DNA of 64,000 nt from Streptomyces sp. NBC_01214 (GCF_026340975.1 NZ_JAPEOS010000002.1:1671001-1735000); one strand, 5' to 3'. Positions 34,800-44,122 are shown, counted from the stretch's first letter. Notes: a model not told the origin generated them from the sequence alone. Numbers and translations are program-made.

Positions 34800-36210
34800 G
34801 CAGCGCCTCCGGGGAAGCGGCGGACGTCGAGGGCGGGCTCGGTGAACCGGTTCGGCCCGCAGGCCAGTTGGTAGACCGGCACCCGGTCCGGTGCCAGGCC
34901 CAGCGCGGTGGCGGCGCCCTCGGCGTCGTAACTGCGCAGCGGCCGCGCGAACAGCCCGTGCGCGGCCATCGCGTACGACAGGTGCTGGGCCGTCCAGCCC
35001 GCGGCGGCCAGCAGGTCGGCCGCCACCCGGGGCGCGGGCGCGTCCGACGTACGGCAGGCGGCCGTCAGGTCCGCGGTGACCAGCCACACCAGGTTGCACG
35101 CGTCGAGTTCGAAGGCGAGGCCGGGTGCAGCGGCGGAGTCGACGAGGAGCGCACCGCGCGCGGCCCCGAGCTCTCCGACGCGGCGGGCCGTGCCGTCGAA
35201 GCCGATCTCGTAGCAACCGTCCGCCACGTCCTCCACCTCGCGCACCCAGCAGAACAGGCCGAGGGTGGAGCGGGCGGGCAGCAGGGCGCCGAGGCCACGG
35301 CCGCTGCCCGCGAGGGTGTTCAGGGCCGAGTGCCACAGCGCGGCGGGCGCCGGGCGGTGGGCGCCGGTGAAGCCGGAGACACCGCGCGGGGCCCGGCCGC
35401 TGTTGCGCGCCCAGACCACCTGGTTCCACGTCGTGCACCGGAACCGGCGGACGGCGAGGCGTCCGGTGACGGGGTTCCCCCGGGGTCCGGCGACGGGACC
35501 GGCGGGCCCTGAGGGCCCTGCGGCTCAGGGGTCATGACGTAGCCGGGCACGGCCGCGCCCGGCAGCGATCCGGCCCACGCCTCGGTGGCTCCGGACGGCC
35601 CCGCGACGCTCAACGGGCGGCCCAGCGCCCTGCCCAACAGGGCGAGCGAGGCCAGGACATGACCGGTTTCCAGGCCGGTCAGCACGGTGCGCAGCGGTCC
35701 GTAGAACGACGGCAGGGCATCGGGGAGCGCGAACGTCCGGATGTGGTCGCCGCCTCCGCCGTAGCCTTCGCCCCCGGGCACGCCGAGGGCGTCGCCCGCC
35801 TCGGGCCGCGGGAAGCGGCCGACGCCGCCCTCCTGGGCGACCAGCCGCACCGGGAACTTGGCCCGTGGCGACGGATACGCCCGGTGTTCGGGATACGGGT
35901 TGTCGACCTCGAAGCGCACCGGAGCACTGACGGTGGCGGCCACTTCGTACAGGGACACCTCCGAAGCGGGCGCCGCGGCCGGCCAACGGGTCCGCGCCAG
36001 CAGGTCCCAGCGCGCGGGCAGGCCGCCACCGACCGCGTCGGCCGCCAGGGCGGCGACGGCCGAACGCACCCGCTGGCGCTCGGGGCGTGCTTCGGGGTCC
36101 ACCCGGGTGTCACCGGACGGCACGGCCATGAGGATCGCCTTCAACGAGGCGTGGCGGGCCGGGTCGGAGCCGGGCTCGGGGGCGGGAGGGGGAGGGGGCG
36201 CAACGACCAC
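34796..36210 (-). pseudogene. SagB-type azoline dehydrogenase, apparently frameshifted
   Basis: This should be the FMN-dependent nitroreductase-like enzyme that oxidises azolines to azoles. The N-terminal ~250 residues run from GTG 36210 in one frame; the C-terminal ~225 residues lie in another frame ending at 34796. No start codon precedes the conserved RLAVRRFRCTTWNQVVWARN in the second frame. Reading six instead of five G in the run on the minus strand (C-run at 35477-35481) joins both parts smoothly (PDPGGNPVTGRLAV) into ~471 aa, the expected length. It is either a real inactivating deletion, a sequencing error in a homopolymer, or frameshifted expression. The genes on both sides are intact. 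Confidence 0.7.
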
Positions 36211-36373
36211 GGAGGACAGCCACTTCCTTTTCCTTCGTGCGGAACGGGGACGGGCAGACGGACTACGGACGACTACGGACGACCGGGACTGCGACTGGGA
36301 CCGGGACCGGGTCCGGGACCGGGTCCGGGACCGGGCGGGGTACGCAGGGCCCCGCCCGGCACCGGCACGCCGG
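36211..36373. repeat. Short G/C tandem tract between cyclodehydratase and dehydrogenase
   Basis: On the + strand GGGACCGGGTCC-like 12-bp units recur at about 36286-36340. The tract is also able to fold into hairpins. It separates the YcaO stop from the dehydrogenase start, where the other genes of the operon overlap. Confidence 0.5.
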
Positions 36374-38452
36374 TCAGGGGAACGGGTGCACCGTGAGCCG
36401 TTCCAGGGAGAGCTCCCCTTCCCCCGCCGCCGCGAGCAGCCGGGGCAGGCCGAGCACCCGCTGGTGCGCGAAGCCGAAGGCCAGGGGGACGCTTCCGGGC
36501 ACCAGGACCCGTACGGCGCGCAGCCCGGCGGCCCGGTGCTCGTGCCCGGTCTGGTCCACGACCAGTACCTCGTCCATGCCCGCGTCGGCCAGCAGCCCCA
36601 GCAGCTGCCGCCGGGCCTGCCCGAGCGTCGCGGCCCCGAGCAGCGGGGAACGCGGGAACGCCTCGGCCAACGGCACCGACGGGCCCGCCAGATACGGCTC
36701 GAAGGCGTCGGCGGCCTCGGGCACGGAGTACCACTCGATGTGGTGGTCGAGGTCGGTGACGTTCCAGCGGTCCGTACGCAGTCGGCGGGCCCGCTCCGGT
36801 GAGGGGGCGATGACGTTCCCGAGGACCAGCGGGGCCAGTTCCGCGACCGCCGCGCGTACCGCCTCGGCCGGATCGGGGTGGGCGGCGGCCGTCGTCAGAC
36901 TGTACTTGTCCGGCGAACGGGGGTTGCGGGCCAGCGCCCACACCGCCGGCACCGGCACGTCCCGGGTCAGGACCAGCAGGTCCACCTCGTACCCGGCGCG
37001 GCGCATCGCGGCGCGCAGTTCGACGGTGGTGGGGTCGGTGACCGAACGCCAGTCGATCCGGGGGACCGGCCGCCCCGCCCACCAGGTCAGCAGGAACGCG
37101 TCGCGCTCGAGGAGCTCGAGCAGGGCGTGCAGTGCCGCCTCGTCGAGGGTGGCGCCGAGCGCACAGCCGTTGGAGGACTCGTACAGCACCCGTCCCCACT
37201 TCTGTCCGGGCCGGGGCTCGGGATGGACGTGGTAGGAGCCGGCCTCCAGCGGCACCCAGCATTCCTCGTCGGTGCCCCAGGCGCGGGCGGGGATCCAGCG
37301 CAGGACGTCGTCCGGGGAGAACGGATCGACCCGGCAGGAGGGGTGGCCGTACTGCTCCGGTGCGAGGTGGCCGAGCCGACGCGGGTCCAGGGCGCGCCCG
37401 GGCAGTTCCCGGTACGGGGCGCGGACCGGCCGGGCCGCGCTGACGACGGCCTCCGACCCGGAACGCTCCAGGCGCTCCAGCAACGCCAGGCGGGAGGCTG
37501 CTGCGACGGTGCGGCCACGGCCGTAGCCGGCGGCTTCGGAGGCCTTGCCGTGCCGGGCGTGGACGGCCGCGACCAGGGAGGCCGGACTGTCGGGAACCGG
37601 CTGGAGGCCGATCACCGGGCCGTAGCGGCTGTCGACGAGCAATGCGGTGAGCGTCGACACCGACAGGTCCGGCCCCGGTACCTGCCGCAGCGCCCCGTCG
37701 AGCGTAGGGTCCGCGCCGCGGCGGGAGCCCGCGCCCGGGCCGGCGCCGTCGTCCACGCCCGGGCCGGCGCCGTCGTACACGCCGCTGTCCACGTCGGCGT
37801 CTGTGCCGCGGCCTGCGTCTGTGCCGCGGCCTGCGTCTGTGCCGCGGCCTGCGTCTGTGCCGCGGCCTGCGTCCGCGTCCGCGTCCGCGTACACGCCACA
37901 CTCCGCGTCGGCATCCGGACCCGGGACCTCGTCCGCTTGCCGACCGAGGACGGCGCCGGCATCAGCCCCCGGCGCGGCGCCCCCGCAGCCCGGGCAGCCG
38001 GTCTGCGGCAGCACCCGGTGCCGGGAGCTACCGGCCGGCCCCACCACGACCGTTTCCCCCGGTCCCGGCGGCTGTCGGCGGACCAGCTCGCAGGCGGCGG
38101 CCAGCGCGGCGGCCGAGGCGCGGGCCAGGCCGGGCCCGGCCGAGAGCCGTCGCGGCGGGTCCGTGATGCCGCGCGTCCGCAGGTGGGCGGAGACCTGGCA
38201 CAGCGGGCAGCCGACGGCCGCGTCCCGCTGCCACAGCGGTCCGATCTCCACCTCGGCGCCCCACAGGCGCACGGGCAGCAGGGGCAGGCCCAGGCGTTGG
38301 GCCTCGGCCATCCGCTGCTGCTCCCAGTCCGCGTCGTGGCCGGCCACCAGCGCCACCAGCGCGGCCCGTTCTCCGACCAGTTCCGCCAGCAGGGCGGCGG
38401 CCTGCGGCCACTCGGTCCCGGTCGCGGCGTGCACCGCGAGCCGCCCGGTCAC
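36374..38452 (-). CDS. YcaO cyclodehydratase of thiopeptide cluster
   Basis: 692 aa. The N-terminal ~260 residues are a TOMM partner-like region with zinc-type CPLC and CPGCGG motifs. The C-terminal ~400 residues form the YcaO domain (RTVAAASRLALLERLERSGS, then NGCALGATLDEAALHALLELLERDAF), which uses ATP to cyclise Cys/Ser onto the preceding carbonyl. The end is HPFP, a short version of the proline-rich YcaO tail. A six-residue repeat DAGRGT is present four times near residue 200 (18-bp tandem DNA repeat, about 37797-37875). It overlaps the RRE/Ocin-ThiF gene by 4 bp, its expected partner. Confidence 0.9.
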   Translation of the reverse strand: MTGRLAVHAATGTEWPQAAALLAELVGERAALVALVAGHDADWEQQRMAEAQRLGLPLLPVRLWGAEVEIGPLWQRDAAVGCPLCQVSAHLRTRGITDPPRRLSAGPGLARASAAALAAACELVRRQPPGPGETVVVGPAGSSRHRVLPQTGCPGCGGAAPGADAGAVLGRQADEVPGPDADAECGVYADADADAGRGTDAGRGTDAGRGTDAGRGTDADVDSGVYDGAGPGVDDGAGPGAGSRRGADPTLDGALRQVPGPDLSVSTLTALLVDSRYGPVIGLQPVPDSPASLVAAVHARHGKASEAAGYGRGRTVAAASRLALLERLERSGSEAVVSAARPVRAPYRELPGRALDPRRLGHLAPEQYGHPSCRVDPFSPDDVLRWIPARAWGTDEECWVPLEAGSYHVHPEPRPGQKWGRVLYESSNGCALGATLDEAALHALLELLERDAFLLTWWAGRPVPRIDWRSVTDPTTVELRAAMRRAGYEVDLLVLTRDVPVPAVWALARNPRSPDKYSLTTAAAHPDPAEAVRAAVAELAPLVLGNVIAPSPERARRLRTDRWNVTDLDHHIEWYSVPEAADAFEPYLAGPSVPLAEAFPRSPLLGAATLGQARRQLLGLLADAGMDEVLVVDQTGHEHRAAGLRAVRVLVPGSVPLAFGFAHQRVLGLPRLLAAAGEGELSLERLTVHPFP

Positions 38453-39987
38453 CGGTCGCCCCGCGCGTCACGGACCAGCGTGCCGTGCACCAACGGGTGC
38501 GCGCCGAGCAGCGGGTCGTGGGCGGCGGGCCGGAACCCGACGCCGTGACCGAGCAGTTCGGCGGCCAGTTCGTGCGGCCGCGCCGATGCGGCCAGCTCCT
38601 CGGCGATGCGGCAGTCCGGGCCGAGCGCCCCGGCCAGCTCGGGGTCGTGCCCGGCGAGCTGTGCGCGGGCCCGGGCGGCGGCCCGTGCCGCCTCCGACGC
38701 GGCCGCGCGGTCCCGGCCCCAGGCAGTGCCGTGCCACTCCGCGGGCCGTCCCGCCGCGCCGCCGTCCCGGTCGCCCTCCGCCCCGACGGGCAGGACGAGC
38801 GCGGCCTCGGCGCACACCAGGCCGCCGGGGGCCTCGTGCAGGCGGTACCGCCAGGAGGCGCCGGGCGGAGCCGTCCGTCCCGCATCGCCCTCCTGCCAAG
38901 GCACACGCCCGTCCGCCTGCCGGTCGAGGGCGGCGAGCCGCAGTGCCGCGTCCAGCAGGGCCGCGCCTTCGGTGGTACCGGCCCCGCCCTCCGGGTCGGG
39001 GCCGCGCAGGAAGGCCCGTAGCGCCGCGTCGTCCGCCTCTCCGCCGGTGGCTCCCCAGCCCGCGGCGGCGCGACCGTCCGGCGTGCCGGGCCCGGGGACC
39101 ACACGCGCCAGGCATACCGGCAGTTGGGTCCAATCGGCCGGGGTGTCCGTCCGGTACCGGCCGATCAGTGCCGCCGCATCGGGGCCGTCGGCGTCGCCGG
39201 CGTCGGTGAGGTCGAGCGAACGCCAGCCCAGCGGACGGGAGTCCACCACGTGCACGGTGCGCGACCCGCGGTCGACCAGTCCGGTGATCTCCTTGAACGC
39301 CTGCTCGGCGGCGATCTGGGCGGCGAGCCGGGCGGCGGGTTCGGCGGCCGCCGCGTCCGGCACCGGAGGCGCACCGGCGGCCGACGTTCCGGTCGTCAGC
39401 CGGTCGCGCAGGGCCGCAAGGGCTGCCGGGGCGGCCGCCAGCGCGGACGAGACGACCCACGTGCGACTGCCGGCCGCTTCCACCCGGACGGCCAGCCCCG
39501 GGCCGGTGACGGCCGCGGCCCCGGAGGCACCCCGGTCGCCCTCCTCCGTCCCGCCGACCAGCCGTACGCGCACGCCCCGTGCGACGAGGGCGGCTTCGAC
39601 GGTCGCCGCCTGCGGCCACGCCGCCCCGACCGACACCTCGGCCGCCGCCAGGGCGCGCAGTGCGGCGGCGGGGTCGTCGCTGTAGCTCTCCACGTACGCC
39701 ACCGCCTCCTCGGGGAGGCCGGGCGGCGCCTCGTACGCGTCGATCAGGGCTCCCTGGGCCCGCATCTGGGCGATGACCCGCTCGATGAACGGCGCCGCCT
39801 TCGGGTTTCCGGCCGCGTCCACCAGGTCGGCCGTCGTACGCGGCTGCTCCAGGGCCCGGATCCAGGCGCAGGCGGGTTCGGCCAGGGGCGCGGGCAAGCG
39901 CAGGGTGAAGGCCCCGCGCGGGGTCTGCACGAACACCCCCTCCGAGTAGGCCCCGTACACGGTGCTGGGGCGGAGTTTCACGCGCAT
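38449..39987 (-). CDS. Ocin-ThiF-like, RRE-containing leader-binding protein
   Basis: 512 aa. Residues ~1-85 look like a RiPP recognition element (KLRPSTVYGAYSEGVFVQT ... TADLVDAAG ... FIERVIAQMRAQGAL), a winged-helix that grips the leader peptide. The rest is the alanine-rich partner region of TOMM F-type proteins without adenylation motifs. Homologues (TbtF, LazD) deliver the precursor to the YcaO enzyme. Start ATG 39987 comes just after the stop at 39989 of the upstream gene. Overlap with the YcaO gene indicates a fixed stoichiometry. Confidence 0.85.
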   Translation of the reverse strand: MRVKLRPSTVYGAYSEGVFVQTPRGAFTLRLPAPLAEPACAWIRALEQPRTTADLVDAAGNPKAAPFIERVIAQMRAQGALIDAYEAPPGLPEEAVAYVESYSDDPAAALRALAAAEVSVGAAWPQAATVEAALVARGVRVRLVGGTEEGDRGASGAAAVTGPGLAVRVEAAGSRTWVVSSALAAAPAALAALRDRLTTGTSAAGAPPVPDAAAAEPAARLAAQIAAEQAFKEITGLVDRGSRTVHVVDSRPLGWRSLDLTDAGDADGPDAAALIGRYRTDTPADWTQLPVCLARVVPGPGTPDGRAAAGWGATGGEADDAALRAFLRGPDPEGGAGTTEGAALLDAALRLAALDRQADGRVPWQEGDAGRTAPPGASWRYRLHEAPGGLVCAEAALVLPVGAEGDRDGGAAGRPAEWHGTAWGRDRAAASEAARAAARARAQLAGHDPELAGALGPDCRIAEELAASARPHELAAELLGHGVGFRPAAHDPLLGAHPLVHGTLVRDARGDR

Positions 39988-39988
39988 G

Positions 39989-41080
39989 TCAGGAGGGCCT
40001 CGCTGTGAGTCGGTCCTGCCAGGTCTCGCCGAGCCGCTCGTCGACGGCGTGGGCCAGGCAGTGGCAGTACAGGTATCGGTTGAGCGGTGTGACGCCGAGC
40101 CATTGCAGGGTCTCGTAGAGCCAGTTCACGAGCACGCGGTACGCCTGGAAGGCCGGAGGCGTGCGCTCGCCGAAGCCGAGTTCGGCGAGCCGCCGGTGGA
40201 AGGCGCTCGGCGCTCCGTCGGTGCCCGGACGACCGGTGCCCCGACGACCTGCGTCCGGACGACCCGCATCCGGACCACCCGCATCCGGGTCGGCTCCGGC
40301 TCCGGCGGGGCCGGCCGGGCCTCCGAGCACTTCCTCCAGGTCCCCGTGCAGCCGCGGGTCGCGCAGCTCGGCGAGCGCGGTGGCGCAGGCGGCGTACCCG
40401 GGAAGCTCCTCGGGCCGGTGCAGGGCACTGTCGACCAGCTGCCCGGTCTGCGGCGCGTACCGTCCGGCCGCGGCGGCGAAACGGCCCCGCAGCTCTTCGC
40501 CGTCGGGCCGGGAGGCGAGGAACGCCTCGGTGTGGGAGCGGAACGACAGGGATCCGAACCGCGCGCCCCCGGGGTACGAGGCCGCCAGAGCCGCCATCCA
40601 GCGCAGCGCGGCGCCCGGGGCCCTGGACCGCGCGGCCGCCGGGTCTGCGGGCAGCAGGCCGGCCAGCTCACGGGCGAGCGCGGTCAGGAACCGGTGCCGC
40701 ACGGCCTGCACCGGGCCCGGTACCACGGTGTCGGTGGACACGAGCACCGACCCGTGCGGGTGGGGCAGCTCGTGGCGGACCGCCACGCCCTCGGCCCGGG
40801 CGAGTGCGCCAGCCCGGCGCGCGTACTCCTCGGGCGTCCAGGCACGGCCGTGCCCGGAAGCGGTGGCGAGCCGTCGGCGAGCCTGGGCCAGGACGTCGGC
40901 GGCGGGGGCCGCGTGGCCCAGGTGCAGGGCCAGGTGGGGTCCGCCGTCCCAGTGCCGGGTCGGGAAGCACACCTCCAGGGCCGGGTCGGCGGCGAGACCG
41001 GCGACCAGGGGCAGCGCCCCCTCGGTGAGCAGCGGCAGCGTGTCGGCACGGTAGTCGTGGACGCGCAGGGTCGTCAGCAC
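39989..41080 (-). CDS. LanB C-terminal-like protein, probable thiopeptide pyridine synthase
   Basis: 363 aa from GTG 41080, overlapping the dehydratase stop; longer in-frame ORFs are shadows. It resembles the SpaB_C fold weakly (FPTRHWDGGPHLALHL) and ends in LYETLQWLGVTPLNRYLYCHCLAHAVDE. Position directly after the glutamylating dehydratase corresponds to lazC in lactazole, the [4+2] enzyme that joins two dehydroalanines into the pyridine and releases the leader. Being the more diverged of the two SpaB_C-like proteins supports this. A PDAGR-type repeat lies near residue 265. Which of the two is the synthase remains inference. Confidence 0.7.
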   Translation of the reverse strand: MLTTLRVHDYRADTLPLLTEGALPLVAGLAADPALEVCFPTRHWDGGPHLALHLGHAAPAADVLAQARRRLATASGHGRAWTPEEYARRAGALARAEGVAVRHELPHPHGSVLVSTDTVVPGPVQAVRHRFLTALARELAGLLPADPAAARSRAPGAALRWMAALAASYPGGARFGSLSFRSHTEAFLASRPDGEELRGRFAAAAGRYAPQTGQLVDSALHRPEELPGYAACATALAELRDPRLHGDLEEVLGGPAGPAGAGADPDAGGPDAGRPDAGRRGTGRPGTDGAPSAFHRRLAELGFGERTPPAFQAYRVLVNWLYETLQWLGVTPLNRYLYCHCLAHAVDERLGETWQDRLTARPS

Positions 41081-43770
41081 GCGGAGCCCTCCTCGTGGCA
41101 GGCAGGGGTACCGGGACCGGCGCTTCGACCGGCCTCGGACCCGAAGGCGGCGTCGGCGCGGGGCGTGTCCGCCCCGGCCAGGTCGAACTCGTAGACCGCT
41201 TCGCGCACGTGGTGGCCCGCCACCGGTCCGGGCAGGCATTCCTCCAGGTACGGATGGGTGAAGTCGGCGGCGTCCTTGGCGAAGGAGGCCAGGCCCAGCA
41301 CACCGGCCGTGTCCACGTAGCGGGGCTTGGGCTGGGACACGGGGCGGGAGGTGACGTCGGGCACGAGCGCCTCGCCGCGCTCCCATTCCGGCAGTTGTTT
41401 GACGAAGAACCGTGCGGGCACGCCGTGTTCGGCCCGCAGCCGCACCAGCCGGTGCAGGTCGTCGGACGATCCCCGGTGGGTCCCGGTCAGGACGCCGGCG
41501 TCCGGCAGGTACCAGCGGCGGCGCTGGAGCACCAGGTTGCCGTGGCGGAGCCGGGGCACGGCGATCACGCCGTCGGCGCCGGGACGGGCGCGCTCGCGGA
41601 AGACGTGGTCGTAGGCGCACGCGATCACGCCCCCGCCTTGGAGCCACAGGGCGATCCGGCTGGGCGCGGGCATCAGGTCCCAGCGGGTGGAGCCGACGGT
41701 GATCGGGCGCAGGCCGCGCGGGGTCCGCCAGCGCAGTCGGCCGGCCGGACCCTCGTCGACGAGGACGGCGCCCGCCCAGTCGTGCGCGGTCATCTCCTGC
41801 TCGAGGAGCGGGGGGTGACAGCCGGTGTTGAAGCCGTGGGCGGCCCGGTCCTCGGCGACCGCGGGGCCCAGGACGCGGCGCAGCCGGGCGCGCAGCCCGG
41901 CGGTGGCGGCACCGCCGGCGGCGGCATCGGCCGCCAGGAACCGGGCCGCCGTGGCGCCGTAGCCCCCGAACCAGCCGTTGGCGGCCCACTGGCCGTCCGC
42001 GTACTGGGCCATCAGGGCGTACGAGGCGCCGTCCGCGTGGAGGTGATCGGGCAGGGCGGCGGCCCAGGTCCTCAGGTGCTCGTCCTCGACGACGGCATCG
42101 ACGCCGTCCCCCGCCGCGACGGCAGCCTCGAACAGGTCGGCCAGGTCCGCCAGCACGCGCCGCCGGAAGGTCCACAGGCCCACCGCCGCCGCCCGGCTGT
42201 CCGGGTCGAGCGGTGCGTCGGCGTCCCCGGCAGCGGCCGAGGTGGCGAGCCGGGCGGCTTCGGCGGCGAGGGTCTCGGCCTCGGCCACCAGCCGGACCGC
42301 CCCGCCGCGGGCACGGACCGCGGCCTGGAGGCCGATGCGCAGGTCGGCCTTGAGGTCGAAGGCCCCGAGCACCGGCAGCAGGGCCGTCGCAGCGGCGGCC
42401 GGGGACGCCTCGGGTCCGGGGAGGGGCGGCAGGACGGCGACGGCGTCCTCGTACAGCTGCGGTGCCAGCGCGTCGGCGTGCGGCAGCCGGGCCGCCGCCG
42501 TACGGAACCGGGCGTGCAGGGCGGGCCGGTCGGCCGCGGTGTCGGTGGCCAGGAGCGCGGTGGTCTCGGCCAGTTCCGCGACGACGGCGCGCAGACCGCC
42601 GTGAGCGGCGTCGTCTTCGACCGCGCCCCCGGTCTCTCCTGTCGCGGTCTCGGGCAGAGCGTCGTGACATGCCGTCAGGAAGTCGGGGTCCTGGTCGTCC
42701 ACGGGCAGCGCGGAGCCGAGCAGCCCGGCCCGGAGCGCCGCGCGCATGACCTGTTCGGCCCGGGCGGCCGGGCAGTCGAGGGCCTCGGCGAGCCGCCCGG
42801 CCACCTCCTCCCACGCGTGGACGCCGAACCGGGCGACGGCGGTGAGTTCGATCAGTTCGCGGGCTCGGCGCAGCGTCACCTTGCGGGGGCGGGGATGCGC
42901 CGGGGTGATGGCCATGAACGCCAGCTCGCCGGGCGCGGCCGGCAGCAGCGGAGCCAGCCGTACGGGGCACCCGGGCTGCGGCGCGGGTTCCAGGGCGGAC
43001 AACACGGCGCCGCGCTGGACCTCCACCGTGCGCAGCGCGACGGTGGGCGGCGCGGTCGCCCAGCGGACGGCGGACGCCCCGGGCACGGACGCCGAGCCCG
43101 CTTCGGGCGCAGGCCCCGCTTCGGGCACAGGCTCCGCTTCGGGCACAGGCCCCGCTTCGGACGCCGGCCCGTCCTCCGCGGCCGAGAGGGCGACCGCGGT
43201 GAACCGGGAGCGCGGGCTGGTCCGGGTCATGGCCCGCAGTGCGTACGCGGTGATGCGCGGTTCGGACTTGCGGTCCGCCCGCACGGTGTCGTCGCCGCCG
43301 GAGTCGGCGTACCGCCGGACGGCGGCGCCCAGGGAGGGGCTGATCAGTTCGACGGAGGAGGCGAGCGCCTCCTCGGCGCAGAGCAGGCTCAGCGCACGGC
43401 GCTCGTGGGCCCCGGCGGCCGCCCGGTCGTGCGCGACCTGCTCCAGCAGCGTGCGGTAGGCCTCGGCGGCTGCCTGCCAGTCCGCGACGGCCGGAACGGT
43501 CGCGGCGTCACCACCGGGGGCCGCCGCGGGGAGCGGAGTGAGGGGCTTTTCGCGGATCCTGCGGCGCACGCGCAGGTGTGCGGCGGGGGCGCCGACCGCG
43601 CCGGCCGACTCCGCGAGGGAACCGTCGGCGAGGCGTGCCGCCACCAGGGCGCGGTCCGCGGCCGCGGCGAGACGGTCCCACGCGGCGGCGGTCTGTGGCC
43701 GTACGAGCGGGGTGTACGGCAGGGGGTTGACCCGTGTGGTGGCCGTGTCGGCCACGACGAATCGCCGCAT
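41074..43770 (-). CDS. Split LanB-type dehydratase (glutamylation subunit)
   Basis: 898 aa, the size of the LanB N-terminal domain alone; the elimination domain is on separate genes, as in thiopeptide clusters. It contains LANB-typical segments (SPRSRFTAVAL, GSTRWDLMPAPSRIALWLQ, RRRWYLPDAG, VPARFFVKQ, KPRYVDT). It uses glutamyl-tRNA to activate Ser/Thr side chains of the precursor. A Pro-Glu-Ala repeat (PVPEAEPVPEAGPAPEAG) occurs at ~205-222, from an 18-bp DNA repeat. It lies 109 bp downstream of the precursor, past a strong hairpin. Confidence 0.9.
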   Translation of the reverse strand: MRRFVVADTATTRVNPLPYTPLVRPQTAAAWDRLAAAADRALVAARLADGSLAESAGAVGAPAAHLRVRRRIREKPLTPLPAAAPGGDAATVPAVADWQAAAEAYRTLLEQVAHDRAAAGAHERRALSLLCAEEALASSVELISPSLGAAVRRYADSGGDDTVRADRKSEPRITAYALRAMTRTSPRSRFTAVALSAAEDGPASEAGPVPEAEPVPEAGPAPEAGSASVPGASAVRWATAPPTVALRTVEVQRGAVLSALEPAPQPGCPVRLAPLLPAAPGELAFMAITPAHPRPRKVTLRRARELIELTAVARFGVHAWEEVAGRLAEALDCPAARAEQVMRAALRAGLLGSALPVDDQDPDFLTACHDALPETATGETGGAVEDDAAHGGLRAVVAELAETTALLATDTAADRPALHARFRTAAARLPHADALAPQLYEDAVAVLPPLPGPEASPAAAATALLPVLGAFDLKADLRIGLQAAVRARGGAVRLVAEAETLAAEAARLATSAAAGDADAPLDPDSRAAAVGLWTFRRRVLADLADLFEAAVAAGDGVDAVVEDEHLRTWAAALPDHLHADGASYALMAQYADGQWAANGWFGGYGATAARFLAADAAAGGAATAGLRARLRRVLGPAVAEDRAAHGFNTGCHPPLLEQEMTAHDWAGAVLVDEGPAGRLRWRTPRGLRPITVGSTRWDLMPAPSRIALWLQGGGVIACAYDHVFRERARPGADGVIAVPRLRHGNLVLQRRRWYLPDAGVLTGTHRGSSDDLHRLVRLRAEHGVPARFFVKQLPEWERGEALVPDVTSRPVSQPKPRYVDTAGVLGLASFAKDAADFTHPYLEECLPGPVAGHHVREAVYEFDLAGADTPRADAAFGSEAGRSAGPGTPACHEEGSAC

Positions 43771-43846
43771 GGCAGGCGGTGCCCTTCTGGCTTGCCCGGC
43801 CCACCGGAAGCGGGGCCCGGCCGGGAGTGGTTCCTGTCGGCTGGCA

Positions 43847-43874
43847 CGCCGGGGGCCGTGACCGGCCCCCGGCG
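43847..43874 (-). terminator. Attenuator hairpin between precursor and biosynthetic genes
   Basis: Positions 43847-43858 and 43863-43874 form a perfect 12-bp GC stem with a 4-nt loop, beginning 5 nt after the precursor stop. No U-run. Partial termination here would give much more precursor than enzyme transcript, a usual arrangement in RiPP operons. Confidence 0.6.
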
Positions 43875-43879
43875 GCGAA

Positions 43880-44032
43880 TCAGCTGCTGCTGCTGCAGCA
43901 GGAACAGCTGGCCCGACAGCACGAGGCTCCGCTGGAGGCCCCCATCACCGGCAGACCGGTGGTGTCGGGCACATCCTCGATGGCGATCTCTTCGAGGGAG
44001 AACTCCTCGAAGTCGATGTCCAGAGCGTCCAT
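43880..44032 (-). CDS. Thiopeptide precursor peptide
   Basis: 50 aa from ATG 44032, with a perfect AAGGAGG 6 nt upstream; an upstream GTG/ATG extension lacks a ribosome binding site. The acidic leader (MDALDIDFEEFSLEEI, then AIEDVPDTTGLPVMGA) is followed by an 18-residue core SSGASCCRASCSCCSSSS. The leader end and the core spacing resemble lactazole (leader ...LPENGA, core SWGSCSCQASSSC...), sharing C7, A9, S10, S12 and C13. On that model Ser1 and Ser12 would form the pyridine. Cleavage after SGA (residue 36) would instead give a 14-residue core with Ser1/Ser11 as in thiomuracin. Cys/Ser give thiazoles/oxazoles or dehydroalanines; Arg8 stays unmodified. Confidence 0.88.
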   Translation of the reverse strand: MDALDIDFEEFSLEEIAIEDVPDTTGLPVMGASSGASCCRASCSCCSSSS

Positions 44033-44122
44033 GACGCCTCCTTGGATTCGTGGGCCCACGACCGGGTACGTCAAGGGTTCTCGACGAGCGGCCGGTGACC
44101 GGTTCTTGTGGACAGGTCACCG

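Noticed and set aside
37797..37875. Regular 18-bp repeats considered as a CRISPR-like array
   Set aside because: There are no unique spacers, and the repeats keep the reading frame of the YcaO gene.
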